Source: Pyrrhosoma nymphula | Lineage: Eukaryota; Arthropoda; Insecta; Odonata; Coenagrionidae | NCBI GenBank assembly: GCA_963573305.1 | Contig: OY754329.1 | Location: 133,535,422-133,599,421 of the forward strand | Reading direction: 5' to 3' | DNA: 64,000 bases | In this document: one piece after another, positions 1 to 9,832 of the stretch | Position numbering within the stretch: position 1 is the first letter of the stretch | How the letters are laid out: the number at the start of each line of letters is the position of its first letter | Notes under the pieces: generated by a model | What the model saw: only the letters and a program-made list of their open reading frames with translations | Told to the model about the DNA's origin: nothing | Databases searched by the model: none | Translations under genes and position numbers: made by a program

Positions 1-300
1 TTCTGTGGAATTCTCTCTCTTGGCATCCGCATTAATTATTCTTTCCATTTTACTTTGTATTCTTCTATTTTTTTGTTTGTACAATGGATTGCATACCTTT
101 CTCTTCTCTTATGTATGTATTTCCAAGTCTATTGTCCTTTGGTAGAGCCTTTTACTGATCGAACGAATTTCATTTCCGATTTTTCTATTTGTTTTAGGCC
201 CTTTTGTCTTGTTGTCCAACATTCTGATCCATATAGCATAGTGGGAAAATCCATTTCTTTATAAAATTTTATTTGGATTTCTCTCCTTGTTTTACCTTTT
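1..300. other. Unannotated AT-rich left edge
   Basis: T-rich sequence with no coding signal, tRNA-like boxes or inverted repeats that I can see. It ends where the family A repeat begins. Confidence 0.4.
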
Positions 301-595
301 ATCTACATCTACGAAGTACCGTGCAAGCCACCACTAGGGTGTGTGGCACGGGGCGATTCCACACCAGGCATGCAGCACTCGTCCCAGCACAAGTTAGAAC
401 TTCGCACGCTCCCCCTGGCGCTAGGCGCAGGCCAAAGCAGTCAGGAGAACAGTTCACAGTCCAACCGGAAACAGGGAGAGTGATACGTAAATGAACATGC
501 AAACATGCAGAACAATGCTATATACACATCTAGTGGTTAATATTACTGATACTGTTAATTTATGAATGCTACGAGATGCTACTTTATGGATAGGT
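301..595 (+). repeat. Dispersed repeat family A, copy 1 (long subfamily)
   Basis: The copy starts with ATCTACATCTACGAAGTACC, then the core GTGCAAGCCACC and GTGTGGCACGGGG, then GATTCCACACCAGGCATGCA. The same order recurs at 59711 on the same strand and at 4195-4309 inverted, so this is an interspersed repeat. Similarity with the 59.7-kb copy can be followed through the CAGTCAGGAG block to a CTACGAGATGCTA block near 575. The core halves are imperfect inverted complements and could form a hairpin. No coding capacity is seen. The class is unknown to me. Confidence 0.7.
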
Positions 596-1439
596 TTCAA
601 ATGCGTTTAGAATTGCGGTAGGTACTTAAGCTACAAAAGCTGATTAAAAGAAATAACCTGAAAAATATCGATAAAAAAGACGTAAACAGTGGTATTCTTA
701 GGCGACCACCCGTTAAGAACAAAAATTGTCATCGAATATCACATAGAAGAACAGATATCAAATTTTCAATATTTAGGATGTGGCAACCTACGAAGATGAC
801 AAAGATATAACAAATTTAATTAACATTTTTCAGAGGGTATGTGGAACGATAAGACGGTATTCAGTTTATTATTAGGGTAATCTACCTGTTAAGGTAGGCT
901 TGAATTGAAGAGAGGAAAAACCCTCTAGATTTTCACAGACGAACAGGTCTTACCTCTCTTCATCCCGTCCATTAAGTCTATCCTCTTTCTTCCCCTTTCC
1001 CGCTTACCCAACGTCCTTCCCTCGATCACGGACTTAAGCACCCCTTCGCCCCTCATCACCTGCTCCAGACGCCTATTCTGCTTCGCCCCCTATCTCCTTA
1101 TCCACCATATCAAGCACATCCTCGTTCGTCTTCCTTTCGGTCCACCGCACTTACAATACTCTCTTCCACACCCACATTCCAAACGCTTGCAGCCTATTCT
1201 CGTCCTCTTTTCTCCGAGTTCAGGTTTCTACACTACACAACAGGTACATATACAAAGTGGCGTGTTGAAAAATTTGTGCATCAATGGAAAATGTCTAAAA
1301 TATCTCCCAAATATGACAGTGAATGCCAACAGAAAGAGGTTAGAGCATTATAGGGCATCGAAATCGGAGTATAAAATGCACACGGATCGTTTTTCATCCA
1401 TAGTTATTTTCGGAATATTTTGGAAGAACAGTAATTCAT
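596..1439. other. Non-coding stretch with a pyrimidine-rich block
   Basis: AT-rich to about 940, then a C/T-rich block (about 945-1180) with runs of TCTTCC and CCCC. Short open frames here are composition effects. I see no repeat copy or gene. Confidence 0.4.
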
Positions 1440-1920
1440 AGCGAGGCGACACAAGATGACGTTTCACGCAATGAACGTCTGCGGCGAAGTCCAGGACAAT
1501 GCCTGTTAATCAGGGGTCGATATTTTATCCGCAGACCTACGTGATGGTCGAGCACGACCGTCTTCGAGTCTGGATCGCAAATTGAAGGGAGCTGACGGAG
1601 CGATCTTGGGAGGATAGACGTGAGAATTCGCCCCGGATGCCGTCGGCCGGTGGGCTTTGGCTTTGGCACGCTGCGAGGTCGATGCCGGCGATGGGTTCTA
1701 AGGGATTGCTAATGGCTTGGGAGCAGGATAGTCGATTGCTTTCAACGAAAGCCTCTTGAGTGACCGGAAGGGATTAGCAGGGCGGTGGCTGGCTGTGGGT
1801 TCCTCGGAACTCACCGGAGGGGAGAAGGAGCCTTTTGAGCCGTCTTGGCGGTTCTCTAATTCGACCATCCTTCCCGAGTCATTCTCAGAATATGCGTAGT
1901 CAGAAGGGATCAAACTAAAT
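1440..1920. other. Moderately CpG-rich patch, no gene recognised
   Basis: GC and CpG rise here relative to both sides. Open frames of 77 and 71 codons on the minus strand match nothing I know and look compositional. It may be a regulatory or exonic patch, but there is no direct evidence. Confidence 0.3.
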
Positions 1921-4194
1921 GCATCTCATTCATTCAGGTTATAATAGATGTATAATAGTTGCTGGAAAGTGAAAGGATTTAGCGAGAATTAGCGTGTTCC
2001 AGGTATGTATTTATTTAAAAAAATACTATGGTAACATCAGCACTGCTGTTTGTGTTCACATGTGGTGCTAACATATCTGGAGATCCTTCGGTGATATCGA
2101 AACTATGTTCGCATTTTTTCAATAAATGCCTGTATCTACAATGCAATTTCTTGCAAAAATATGCTTTACCCTGTTGTAGAACAGGATTCCACATATCTCG
2201 GCCTCCAGGATCAACTTCATAAAATAGTCAACCATCATCGCTTCGTTAAGCACATCTGTATGTACTCTATGCACGGAGTATAAGTAATATGTTCGGTGAG
2301 ACATCGAAACGTGCAGTTATTAGATATTTAATTAGTATAAAATAGGTACGAGTACTGATGCAACTACCTCGGTTACGTATCTGTCCATTTCCTTACCAAT
2401 CATAGGACAGCTATGGGGGTCTCTTTTTGCTCTCGGGAAAAATTTATTTGAATCCTGCCTATGGGGTAGTACAATTTTTTAATCGTTTGTTTATGACATA
2501 ATCGACTTCAGCACGTCGGGGTTCGCAAAACTGTGTGGGAGCCAGCCGTCAGTTATAAGATCGGCTTCGAACTTTCTCGGAAAATTGAGTCTACATTTTA
2601 AACCTTTTCTGTAATAGTGAACCTCATCCAAGTTGCTGTAATTGGTTTGTGACACTCATAAAATCACCTAAATGCCCATTCACAAATCTTTCAGAGGATA
2701 AGGGATAATCATTTATCGAGTCTTTAGTTATGTGCATCTCGCGTCGGTTCTCTAATTGTACCTAATCGTGATAAAAATCGAGAAGTCGGACCGTCCTATC
2801 TGTGCTTATCTCTCGTCTCTTATCGCGTGACTCTTGAGAGGATGAAGCCGTCATTTCTGAATAGGTGGGGTCGTGCGTTTATTTTTTACCGTCCCTGCTT
2901 GGCGTGATGGCACTTTGTCCAACGAGTCTAGTGGAGAGGGTCGCGTCGGCGTGGAGGAATGCTGGAGGAAGCAAGACTGGAGTCGGGGAGGGGGAGTGAC
3001 GAGGAGGACGTTCGCCTTCTCCAGCAGTGCGTCAAATTTGAATTTTTTTCATTGCTCCGTCAAGGTTGGTTAATTTGTTGCTTCGCGTGTTGAGCTTCTC
3101 TTTTTTTCTCCTCCGCCGCAATTGCTTTAAAGTACACTGTCTGCCTCGGACGACAAGTAAACTGGCCTCCTCAAGACTTTCCGTTCGGCGGAGGAAAGAG
3201 GTGGTTTTTGTTCACGATCTCTTTTATCATCCTTTTTTTTTCATTCCGGACCGAACCGATCCTTTTCGTCTTCTAGTTTTTAGCCGGCATTCCTATTTAA
3301 ATACCGCAAGGAGCGTGCGCCTCGGTAATGGTTCTTGAGAGTCATAATTGGATTTTTTCGATACGGGTTGTGCCGTGCATGTAGCCACGCCACCATTAGT
3401 TCTCATAAGGCGTCGAATCGAACGTTGATTTTTTTTGTTGCTAAAGGCATAATTTTTTACATTTCAGTAATTTTCTCCGTATGATCCTCGGGAATGTCGC
3501 TTTGCGCTTAGGGACGTGGCTCCTTTTCTTAGAAGTGGCATCCTCCTGTTTATTCATGAGATTCTATTGAACGCTCGACATTATGCGGCGTTGTCAGATA
3601 ATTTAGATTTCTATTTTGTCGTTCATTGGATACGGGAGATGGTTTTCATGTAGGTAATTAATTCTTGGTTCCGTACAGTGATCATAGTAAGGATATGTTG
3701 TAGGGTGCACTTGTTGGTCTATCTACCTTAAATTTGATTGAATAGGTTTCTCTTAGACCTTGGCAGATTTGTGCCTATTACCCTTTTGGAGATAAATCTC
3801 GAGAGTTGGCTTTCCCGCGATATATTTTACGTGATATTCGTTGGCATTTTCTCTACCCCCAAGTCATTTAGTCTTTAAATATTTTTAAGCCTTTGTCTTT
3901 CTAAAGCTGAATGTTTTCTAGCACACGCAGCGGAAAAGTAATGTATCCTCCTTTGCTGCATGTGTTAGATGAATCATATCTAGCTACTATCGCCCCATTC
4001 CGTGTCTCACATGGTTTTATTTTCTGCATGATTTAATATCTCGTTGTAACCAGGAATTATTTGTAATGCAAATACTAATAAGTAGAAGTATGTTGGCTCA
4101 TGTACTACATGTTAGCATGCTTTACTACGTAGCATTCCCTTAGTTTCTAGTTTGGCTTTGCATTTTTCTCCGGACTGCTTTTTGGATAGCGTCA
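1921..4194. other. Non-coding stretch
   Basis: AT-rich with a slightly GC-richer section around 2870-3220. No repeat-family copy, tRNA-like box or credible long reading frame was found. Confidence 0.35.
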
Positions 4195-4309
4195 TAGGGA
4201 GCGTGCGAAGTTCTGATTTGAACTGGGACGAGCACTACCTGGTGAGGAAACACCCCGTGCCACACGCCATAGAGGTGGATTGCTCGCTATTTCGTAGATG
4301 TAGATGTAA
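4195..4309 (-). repeat. Dispersed repeat family A, copy 2 (inverted, short)
   Basis: Read on the minus strand it begins CATCTACATCTACGAAATAG, followed by CAATCCACC and GTGTGGCACGGGGTG. This is the same order as copy 1. It is truncated about 115 bases in, within the block corresponding to the CCCAGCACAAG region of copy 1. Confidence 0.7.
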
Positions 4310-4559
4310 GTAAATATATTTTTCCTCCGCCTCCTTGCCTTTTTTTCTCTCGATAAAAAATAATTTTTTCGTTTCGTCTCAGACCTACCCAGCGGAATCA
4401 TATAACCACTCACACGCTTGAGGTTATTCCGATACGCCTTCATTATTACTCACAGATTCTACAGTTTTTTTAATCCTCGTCCGGTTTCTTTTTCTTTCGC
4501 TCAACATTTCGGTATTGCTTAATAAACCGCGAGAGAAATGGGAAAAAAAATTCGTGAGG

Positions 4560-4712
4560 CCCTTCATCCAACATATGTGGTGTTCTTTAATGAAATTTGT
4601 ATGTTTTGCTGTCACCATTGGCCCCATTTGTTGTGGCATGTAATAATATTTAAATGTTCCTGGGGACTTAAAGTCCCAGAACAATAAAGACTGTTTTCAA
4701 TTCAATCCAACA
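4560..4712 (+). mobile_element. LINE 3'-end fragment with terminal stem-loop (putative)
   Basis: The fragment ends with a compact hairpin, GGGACTT-A-AAGTCCC at 4663-4677, followed within 10 bases by AATAAA and a short tandem tail TTCAATTCAATCC. The same order (hairpin, AATAA-type motif, short TTCA tandem) ends the LINE at 9.83-11.97 kb. Stem-loop plus microsatellite-like 3' ends are known in CR1/L2-type LINEs. No coding part remains, so the call rests on the 3'-end layout only. Confidence 0.45.
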
Positions 4713-4738
4713 CGGCGTATTTTTTTCACTCTGCTCCG

Positions 4739-4760
4739 ACCGTGGAAACGTTTCCACGGT
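4739..4760. repeat. Perfect 22-bp palindrome
   Basis: ACCGTGGAAAC followed directly by GTTTCCACGGT, with no spacer. A 22-bp perfect palindrome is not expected by chance in a window of this size. It could be a dimeric transcription-factor site or a transposon end. No second copy was noticed. Confidence 0.85.
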
Positions 4761-4859
4761 ACCTACCCATTTTCCTTTTCATTTTTGGTAACCAGGAGGG
4801 ATGCATTATGAATAAATGCAGATATATACTCGTTGTCTACCCCGGCAATTTTTCGCAGG

Positions 4860-5420
4860 AAATGCGGAGGGGGCGTGGTTGGAGAGCCAACGGTTCTGAA
4901 TGGGGACTCTCCAGCAGACTGGCGGTGGCGCTCCTTGTTCCTTCGCACATCCGGGTTCTTACCTCTCCCCCCTGCCCTCCCCCAGACGGCCACCCCTTTC
5001 CCGTCGGCGCGAGACCATGTAAAGGGTTGAACGGCAGCCCTTTTATAGGGAACCTTTGCCAGTCGCGGACGGGATGGGCCGTGCTATAGTCGGGGACTCA
5101 TCTCTGCGACGGCCGCGAGGAGGCCACCCTCCCGCCCCCTCTCCCTCCTTCACCCTCCCCACCTCTTCATCCCCTGACGCTCGTGCTCCCTTCCGCTCGA
5201 CGCAGATCCCCCCGATGGTCACCTCTTCCACACTTTCCCACGTCATTTCCACAACCCCTTCGCTCGGCCCTTCCCCTTCGAGTCTTACGGCCGGTGCAGT
5301 GGCCTCTCGACGCCACGCCGGTAGTGTCGAGGCGGGATCTCGGAAGCCACAGGGTTTATTCCTGGGCCCTCTTTTAATTTCGCGAACGGAACCGCGGGGT
5401 GTCGTGAGCAATGCGCCGTA
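4860..5420. promoter_or_regulatory. CpG-rich island, possible promoter or first exon
   Basis: Strong local rise in GC and CpG. Both strands carry open frames of about 120 codons over 5043-5421, which is expected when stop codons are depleted by GC content. The proteins are proline/serine/arginine-rich with no recognisable domain. I would not call a gene. A promoter-associated island is a reasonable inference only. Confidence 0.25.
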
Positions 5421-5504
5421 GGGTGTATAATGACTCTTTATCTTTGGTGGTAATTATTTCATGTTTGCTTTGGGTGTTCTCTGGGAAAAGTAAACGAGAA
5501 TAAG

Positions 5505-5974
5505 TTGATGAGATTAGACAAAAAGAAGACAAAAAAGTATATTGAAATTATTAAGAGAGTTCAGAATAAGTTTTTGAGGTATGGTATTATATTTGGAATC
5601 GTGTCTATCCCATCCTTGACAATCATGTAAAATATGAGGACCTACTGGTAATGTTTAATTTCCAAAGGTTATGCGACAGGAGAATACTGAATGACTTGAT
5701 ATTTCTACATGATAATGTAAGTAAAGGAGATAGTGAGACGTTGATAAATGGACTGATTCTCCAAGTTCCAACAAACAAAGGTAGGAATAAGATGGCATTT
5801 TACATCATGCCTGCTAACAGTGACTACCGAAAAAGTGCTCCCTTTAGCCGAATATGTAAGGCATATAATACATTTTGTAATGATCTTAATTCGTACCAAG
5901 ATTGAAAGAATTTTTACAAAGATGTCATTTCAAATATATCAAAGGAATGTGATTGTAATATGTAAATAAAAAAA

Positions 5975-6005
<31 letters not shown>

Positions 6006-6175
6006 TGTCGGTAATGTATTTGGCCTTGGCCACCTTTGACTAATGTCAATATCTCATATTTGAATTTTTTGTTTGCTTAGTTATTGTTCACCCTGTAATT
6101 AAATTTAGATGTTGGGTGAACATTAAAAACGCGATGACTTGTGGAATTTCAACATTATGAATAAATAAAGAATTT
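5505..6175 (+). pseudogene. Decayed non-LTR retrotransposon C-terminus and 3' UTR
   Basis: Translation around 5535-5590 gives KRVQNKFLRY, and 5651-5905 gives a run containing FQRLCDRRILNDLIFLHD and SRICKAYNTFCNDLN. This is the typical segment after the reverse transcriptase of CR1/Jockey-type LINEs (RVQxxFxR ... L..RR...DL.FL ... YN). At least one frameshift separates the two parts. The reading frame ends near 5905. The following AT-rich 3' UTR holds an (AT)n tract at 5975-6006, a 9-bp stem (TGTTCACCC 6085-6093 with GGGTGAACA 6114-6122) and AATAAATAAAG near 6162. The reverse transcriptase domain itself is absent. Confidence 0.6.
5975..6006. repeat. (AT)n microsatellite
   Basis: About 16 AT/TA dinucleotides with one interruption (ATAC), located just after the decayed LINE coding tail. 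Confidence 0.9.
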
Positions 6176-6179
6176 CAAT

Positions 6180-7430
6180 TTTCCTCAGATAAATAAATAA
6201 AACTAGTTGCAATCTAAGGTTCGCGGCTACTAGATCATTTTAAGGTGTAGTCAAAACCTAGGTTGTAATCCAAGTATTATTTATTAATTTGTGGAAAGTT
6301 GCAAATATCTGTTCAAAAATGAACTAGGATTGATTGGTGGCGTTTGAGATTTGGGTGTACGGAATGATGACGGAAAAAGTGCGATGGGCGGTGAGAAGGT
6401 TGAAAAAGAGCAAAAGTGTTGGACAATGTAGGTATGGATAGGAAACGGTAGAATTTTTATCTATCGAATCTAATAAAAAAATCAACTTAATTGCCATCTT
6501 TCCGTTAGCTTCCATGCTATTATCCAAACTATGATCGTTCTTATTGTTTAACAATGCCGGGAGTGTATTACATGGGTAATATTAATTCAAAATGCCACAT
6601 ACTGCCTTTTTATTGTCGCACAGATACCGCGCTCAGGCATTTACCCTTTCATACATACCCTTCACGTCGTGTCCTTACGGGTTTATCGTCAAGCGCATTT
6701 GGTATCATTCAGATATTTGGTTTTTAGACAGTTTATGCTGAAAGTCTCATGCCCGGGGTCATCTATAAAGTTTTTTTTACGCGTGAACACCACAAAGTCT
6801 CCTTACCTCAAGTATCTCCTAATTCCGTCTGAAACTCTTATTTGGACTTAACATCATCAAGAAGATTAGTTAATGGGATAGGAAATTTCTTTTGTTTCAC
6901 TATATCGCTTCGTGTGTGGTCTCTTGCCCCTGATATTTCTGATGTCCTTCCTCCTGGGTGCATCCTTGTACACGTCCACCAATGACTCTAGGAGATAAAG
7001 GGGTTACTCTTTCCTGATGCTAGTATTTGACATTCTTTTCCTATCTCCGTTCACCCCCGTGTCTGACCGAAGGGCGATTACTGGGAGCGGGCTTCGGTCT
7101 CCTTTATTCTCTCTTTCTCTCCAACAGTCCATGACTAAATCTGGGGGATTTCGATTCGGTCAATAGCTTCCCGAACACCGAATTCCACTTCCTCGAAGAA
7201 GGAATCCGAGATGCGCTCGATGTCTCCCAGACATTCGAAGTCATTTCCCCTGTCACTCAAATTCCCTTTTTCCTCCTCCTCCTCCTCCCCTTCTGTGTGG
7301 TATTTTGTCCTCTGCCCTTCGGAAGGTTTTCCAGTCCCATCCCGTAGTCCTCATCTCTCGTTCCCCTTCTCTTTTTATCAGTCCCCTTCGAACCTCCCCG
7401 TCTCTACTCGATCAGGGTCGCGGGTGTCAA
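6180..7430. other. Non-coding stretch
   Basis: AT-rich, becoming pyrimidine-rich from about 7220 (TCCTCCTCC runs). Open frames of up to 130 codons at 7211-7603 are serine/proline-rich and look compositional. No repeat was recognised. Confidence 0.35.
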
Positions 7431-7625
7431 GAATGAACGACTTGCGGCACATGTTGCGTGACCTCTGTCGCGGTCACGTGGTCCGGCAGTCTTCTGTGCG
7501 TGGTTGCAATGTGTGGAGACCGAAGCGGAAGGCGGTGTGGAGAGGGGAAGTGAGGCGCGCGAGTTATACGTCCGTGCGTTCGTCCGTGTGCGGTCGTGCG
7601 TGAGTCAGCGGGAGACGAAATCACG
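7430..7625. other. CpG-rich patch
   Basis: Short, sharply CpG-rich section with GCGCGCG and CGTGCG elements. No domain or splice pattern was identified. Confidence 0.3.
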
Positions 7626-7752
7626 GTGGCCGGGATGATTAACGGATATTGAAAAAAGGGGGAAATCTTGGAATGTCCTCAAGTTTGAAAGTCATGGGAT
7701 AGTCGTGGGGTTGTTTTTGAATCTCTCGGAAAAGTTTATTCTTCAACTGTAG

Positions 7753-7975
7753 TATAGGCGAAGCGAAACTTGGTGGCACACGCTGGTGGAGAGCATGACT
7801 TAAAGGATAGGAAAGCATATCAGATACCCATGTGGGATTAAGTGGTCGGGTCTTCCTCCAGAGGTCCCTCCGGGAGTCTTTAGGTACCTTTGCCCGCTCT
7901 TCAACGTTTGATTCATCTTCGTTGACCTCTAATTCTACACTGATGTGTGCCACCAAGTTTTGCTATGCCTATACC
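7753..7975 (+). mobile_element. MITE-like element M, copy 1
   Basis: Terminal inverted repeats of about 29 bp: left TATAGGCGAAGCGAAACTTG then GTGGCACAC, right the complement of TATAGGCATAGCAAAACTTG then GTGGCACAC. A second copy in the same orientation, with matching internal blocks (GTGGAGAGC, GGAAAGCAT, TTTGCCCGCTC), lies at 26555-26762. Internal sequence is about 165 bp with no transposase. A clear target duplication is not visible. Confidence 0.65.
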
Positions 7976-8285
7976 TACTGACTTTCCATCCAGAAGGCCG
8001 GGATTCAAATCCCGGCGGTGACAGAGATTTTTCAGTGAAATTCCGATTCCTAATTGGGTGCCATGTGGTGAGTAGGTACTTAAGAGTTTAGTAGTCCGTC
8101 CGTCGAATCGGACGTTAAACTGTGGTGCACCCTTGGCACTATTATTTAAGAGCAGACAAATGCCAACGCTGGTTTTTTCTCTACCCATCCTCAGTAATCC
8201 TTCCCTTAACGATCTATCCAACCTAATTTGGGAAAATGACCTCAGACGTCGGTCGCGTCCCCTGATAATCAACCAACCAATTTTC
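7976..8285 (+). mobile_element. tRNA-derived SINE (5' part lost)
   Basis: A pol III B-box-like T arm, GCCGGGATTCAAATCCCGGC at about 8000-8019, is a strong tRNA T-stem/loop. It follows an anticodon-arm-like stretch (GACTTTCCATCCAGAAGG). The A-box side is missing because element M abuts it at 7975. The body carries GTCGAATCGGACGTTAAAC at about 8103-8121. The end runs into a CAACCAACCAA tail near 8280. This is a SINE rather than a tRNA gene because only half the tRNA remains and a long body follows. Confidence 0.6.
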
Positions 8286-9204
8286 TAAGGTAACGCCAGC
8301 CTATAGATTATTTGTCTCTACTTTATGTCGGCACATTTAACCTCGTAGATAAAATTATAGAAATCGCGTACGCAATATCATAAATTTGTTTTTATTAATT
8401 TAAAGTTCACATGGATGAAACGAAAAACTTACGAGCTCCTTGTGAAAATCTTGTCCTTTTTTATATCGACACTGAAACACGTGCTCACCAAGTAGGGAAT
8501 ATTTCGCTTTGCTACATGAAAAAAGATATTTTGTGGCTGTGCAAGTGCATAAACGTATGCTCAGCTTGAATTATGTCTCTCGCAAGGTCTTTATCTCTAC
8601 TGTCTTGCCTTATGTCATATCTCATCCAAGTTTACACTTTTCCTGCGCTCAGTCGAAATATTTTTTGCGCCCACCCTTCTAGAAGCGGGCTTGGAGTCAC
8701 GTAATAGCTTTGTTGTTTGTTCTTTTCCGGCCATTTGATTTAGAAAAAAATTCCATTGGCGTATAACCGGTTACTTGTGGAGGACTGCTCATTCGTATTA
8801 CACAGATTGGGAAGGCAAGACACAAGGAAGGGTAGAGTGGGGAAGTTTGATGCATAAATGGCTTTTATTACGTGGGGCAAGCTGGAGATTAAGAGTGCCC
8901 TCTCACACCTAACCTCCTCTCGATCGAGAAATGATACAAGCACTGTACATAGGCCATAAAAATCATACTTACTTGTTATCTTAAGGCAGAAGGAAAATTT
9001 TTATATGTTGCTATAGAACTGATATAAGCGACAAAATCAGAGAGATTCACTGACAAACTAATTGGTACGTTAATTCCTTCTTTCCTCGCACCATTAGTGG
9101 TCGTAACAAAAAGAGCGTGACAGTAATATAAAACACTTCGTAAAACAGACAATTCACATCTGTCCTCTCCCCCTCCTTATTCCTGCTCCGTCCCCATTCC
9201 ATTT
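8286..9204. other. Non-coding stretch
   Basis: AT-rich sequence with no repeat, tRNA-like signal or credible coding frame seen. Confidence 0.35.
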
Positions 9205-9270
9205 CTGTTGTCCTTACACCTCTGCCACACGCCTCTGCGCCGGGTCGCAAGGTAGTATGTTGATGTAGAT
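9205..9270 (-). repeat. Dispersed repeat family A, copy 3 (inverted, diverged)
   Basis: On the minus strand it reads CTACATCAACATACTACCTT, then GCGACCCGGCGCAGAGGCG and TGTGGCAGAGG. It keeps the CTACATC leader and the GTGTGGCA half of the core. Confidence 0.5.
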
Positions 9271-9489
9271 AAGAATATTACCAAGAATAAGGTCAGCAGC
9301 TTGATATTTGGCAGTGGACATTTTTATGATCAGGAAATACATGAATTTGCATACCTATACGAAATTTAGGTTTATGCATAATAAATTAAATATGTCAATA
9401 GATCCAATACTAACAAAAATAAGAAAGGTTGCCGCAGTGGGAAAAAATTAAAAATTCAAAAATCATGTGGGAAAAAATTATGGCAGTTG

Positions 9490-9832
9490 CTTGAGCGGTA
9501 ATTTTGAGTCATTGAGTGTACACTTAAATAACCTTCCTTATTAGTCGAAAATAATTATGTGACCACATCGCATTTAAGTATATCTGTTTATGTGGTGGAA
9601 ATCACCATTCATACAGTAATTTTAATGATGCTAGAATTATATTTTACATTTTCCGCCTTAATTAAAGTATGTTATGTATAGGGGTTTCAGCGCGCTATTC
9701 GAAATTTAAGCGAGAATTGTCTGTAAGTATGTTTTTTGACTTTGCATGATACCTTGATATTTGCTAGCAACCATCATAATAATATGAAACGTATTTTTTT
9801 CGCGTTTAAAAGAAAATCTGTGCATAAGTAAT
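9490..9832 (+). repeat. Dispersed repeat family B, left part (interrupted)
   Basis: Matches 39408-39700 block by block, for example GAATTATATTTTACATTTT, then CTTAATTAAAG, CGCGNTATTCGAAATTT and AGAAAATCTGT. It stops exactly where the LINE begins, at the AAGTAAT duplication, and resumes at 11968. It is therefore an older interspersed element used as an insertion site. Class unknown. No coding frame. Confidence 0.7.

Noticed and set aside
5043..5421. Pair of about 120-codon frames on opposite strands
   Set aside because: Mirror-image openness is typical of GC-rich DNA. No homology or splice signals were seen.
7639..8272. Minus-strand frames of 105 and 119 codons
   Set aside because: They lie inside MITE-like element M and a tRNA-derived SINE, so the peptides are translations of non-coding repeats.
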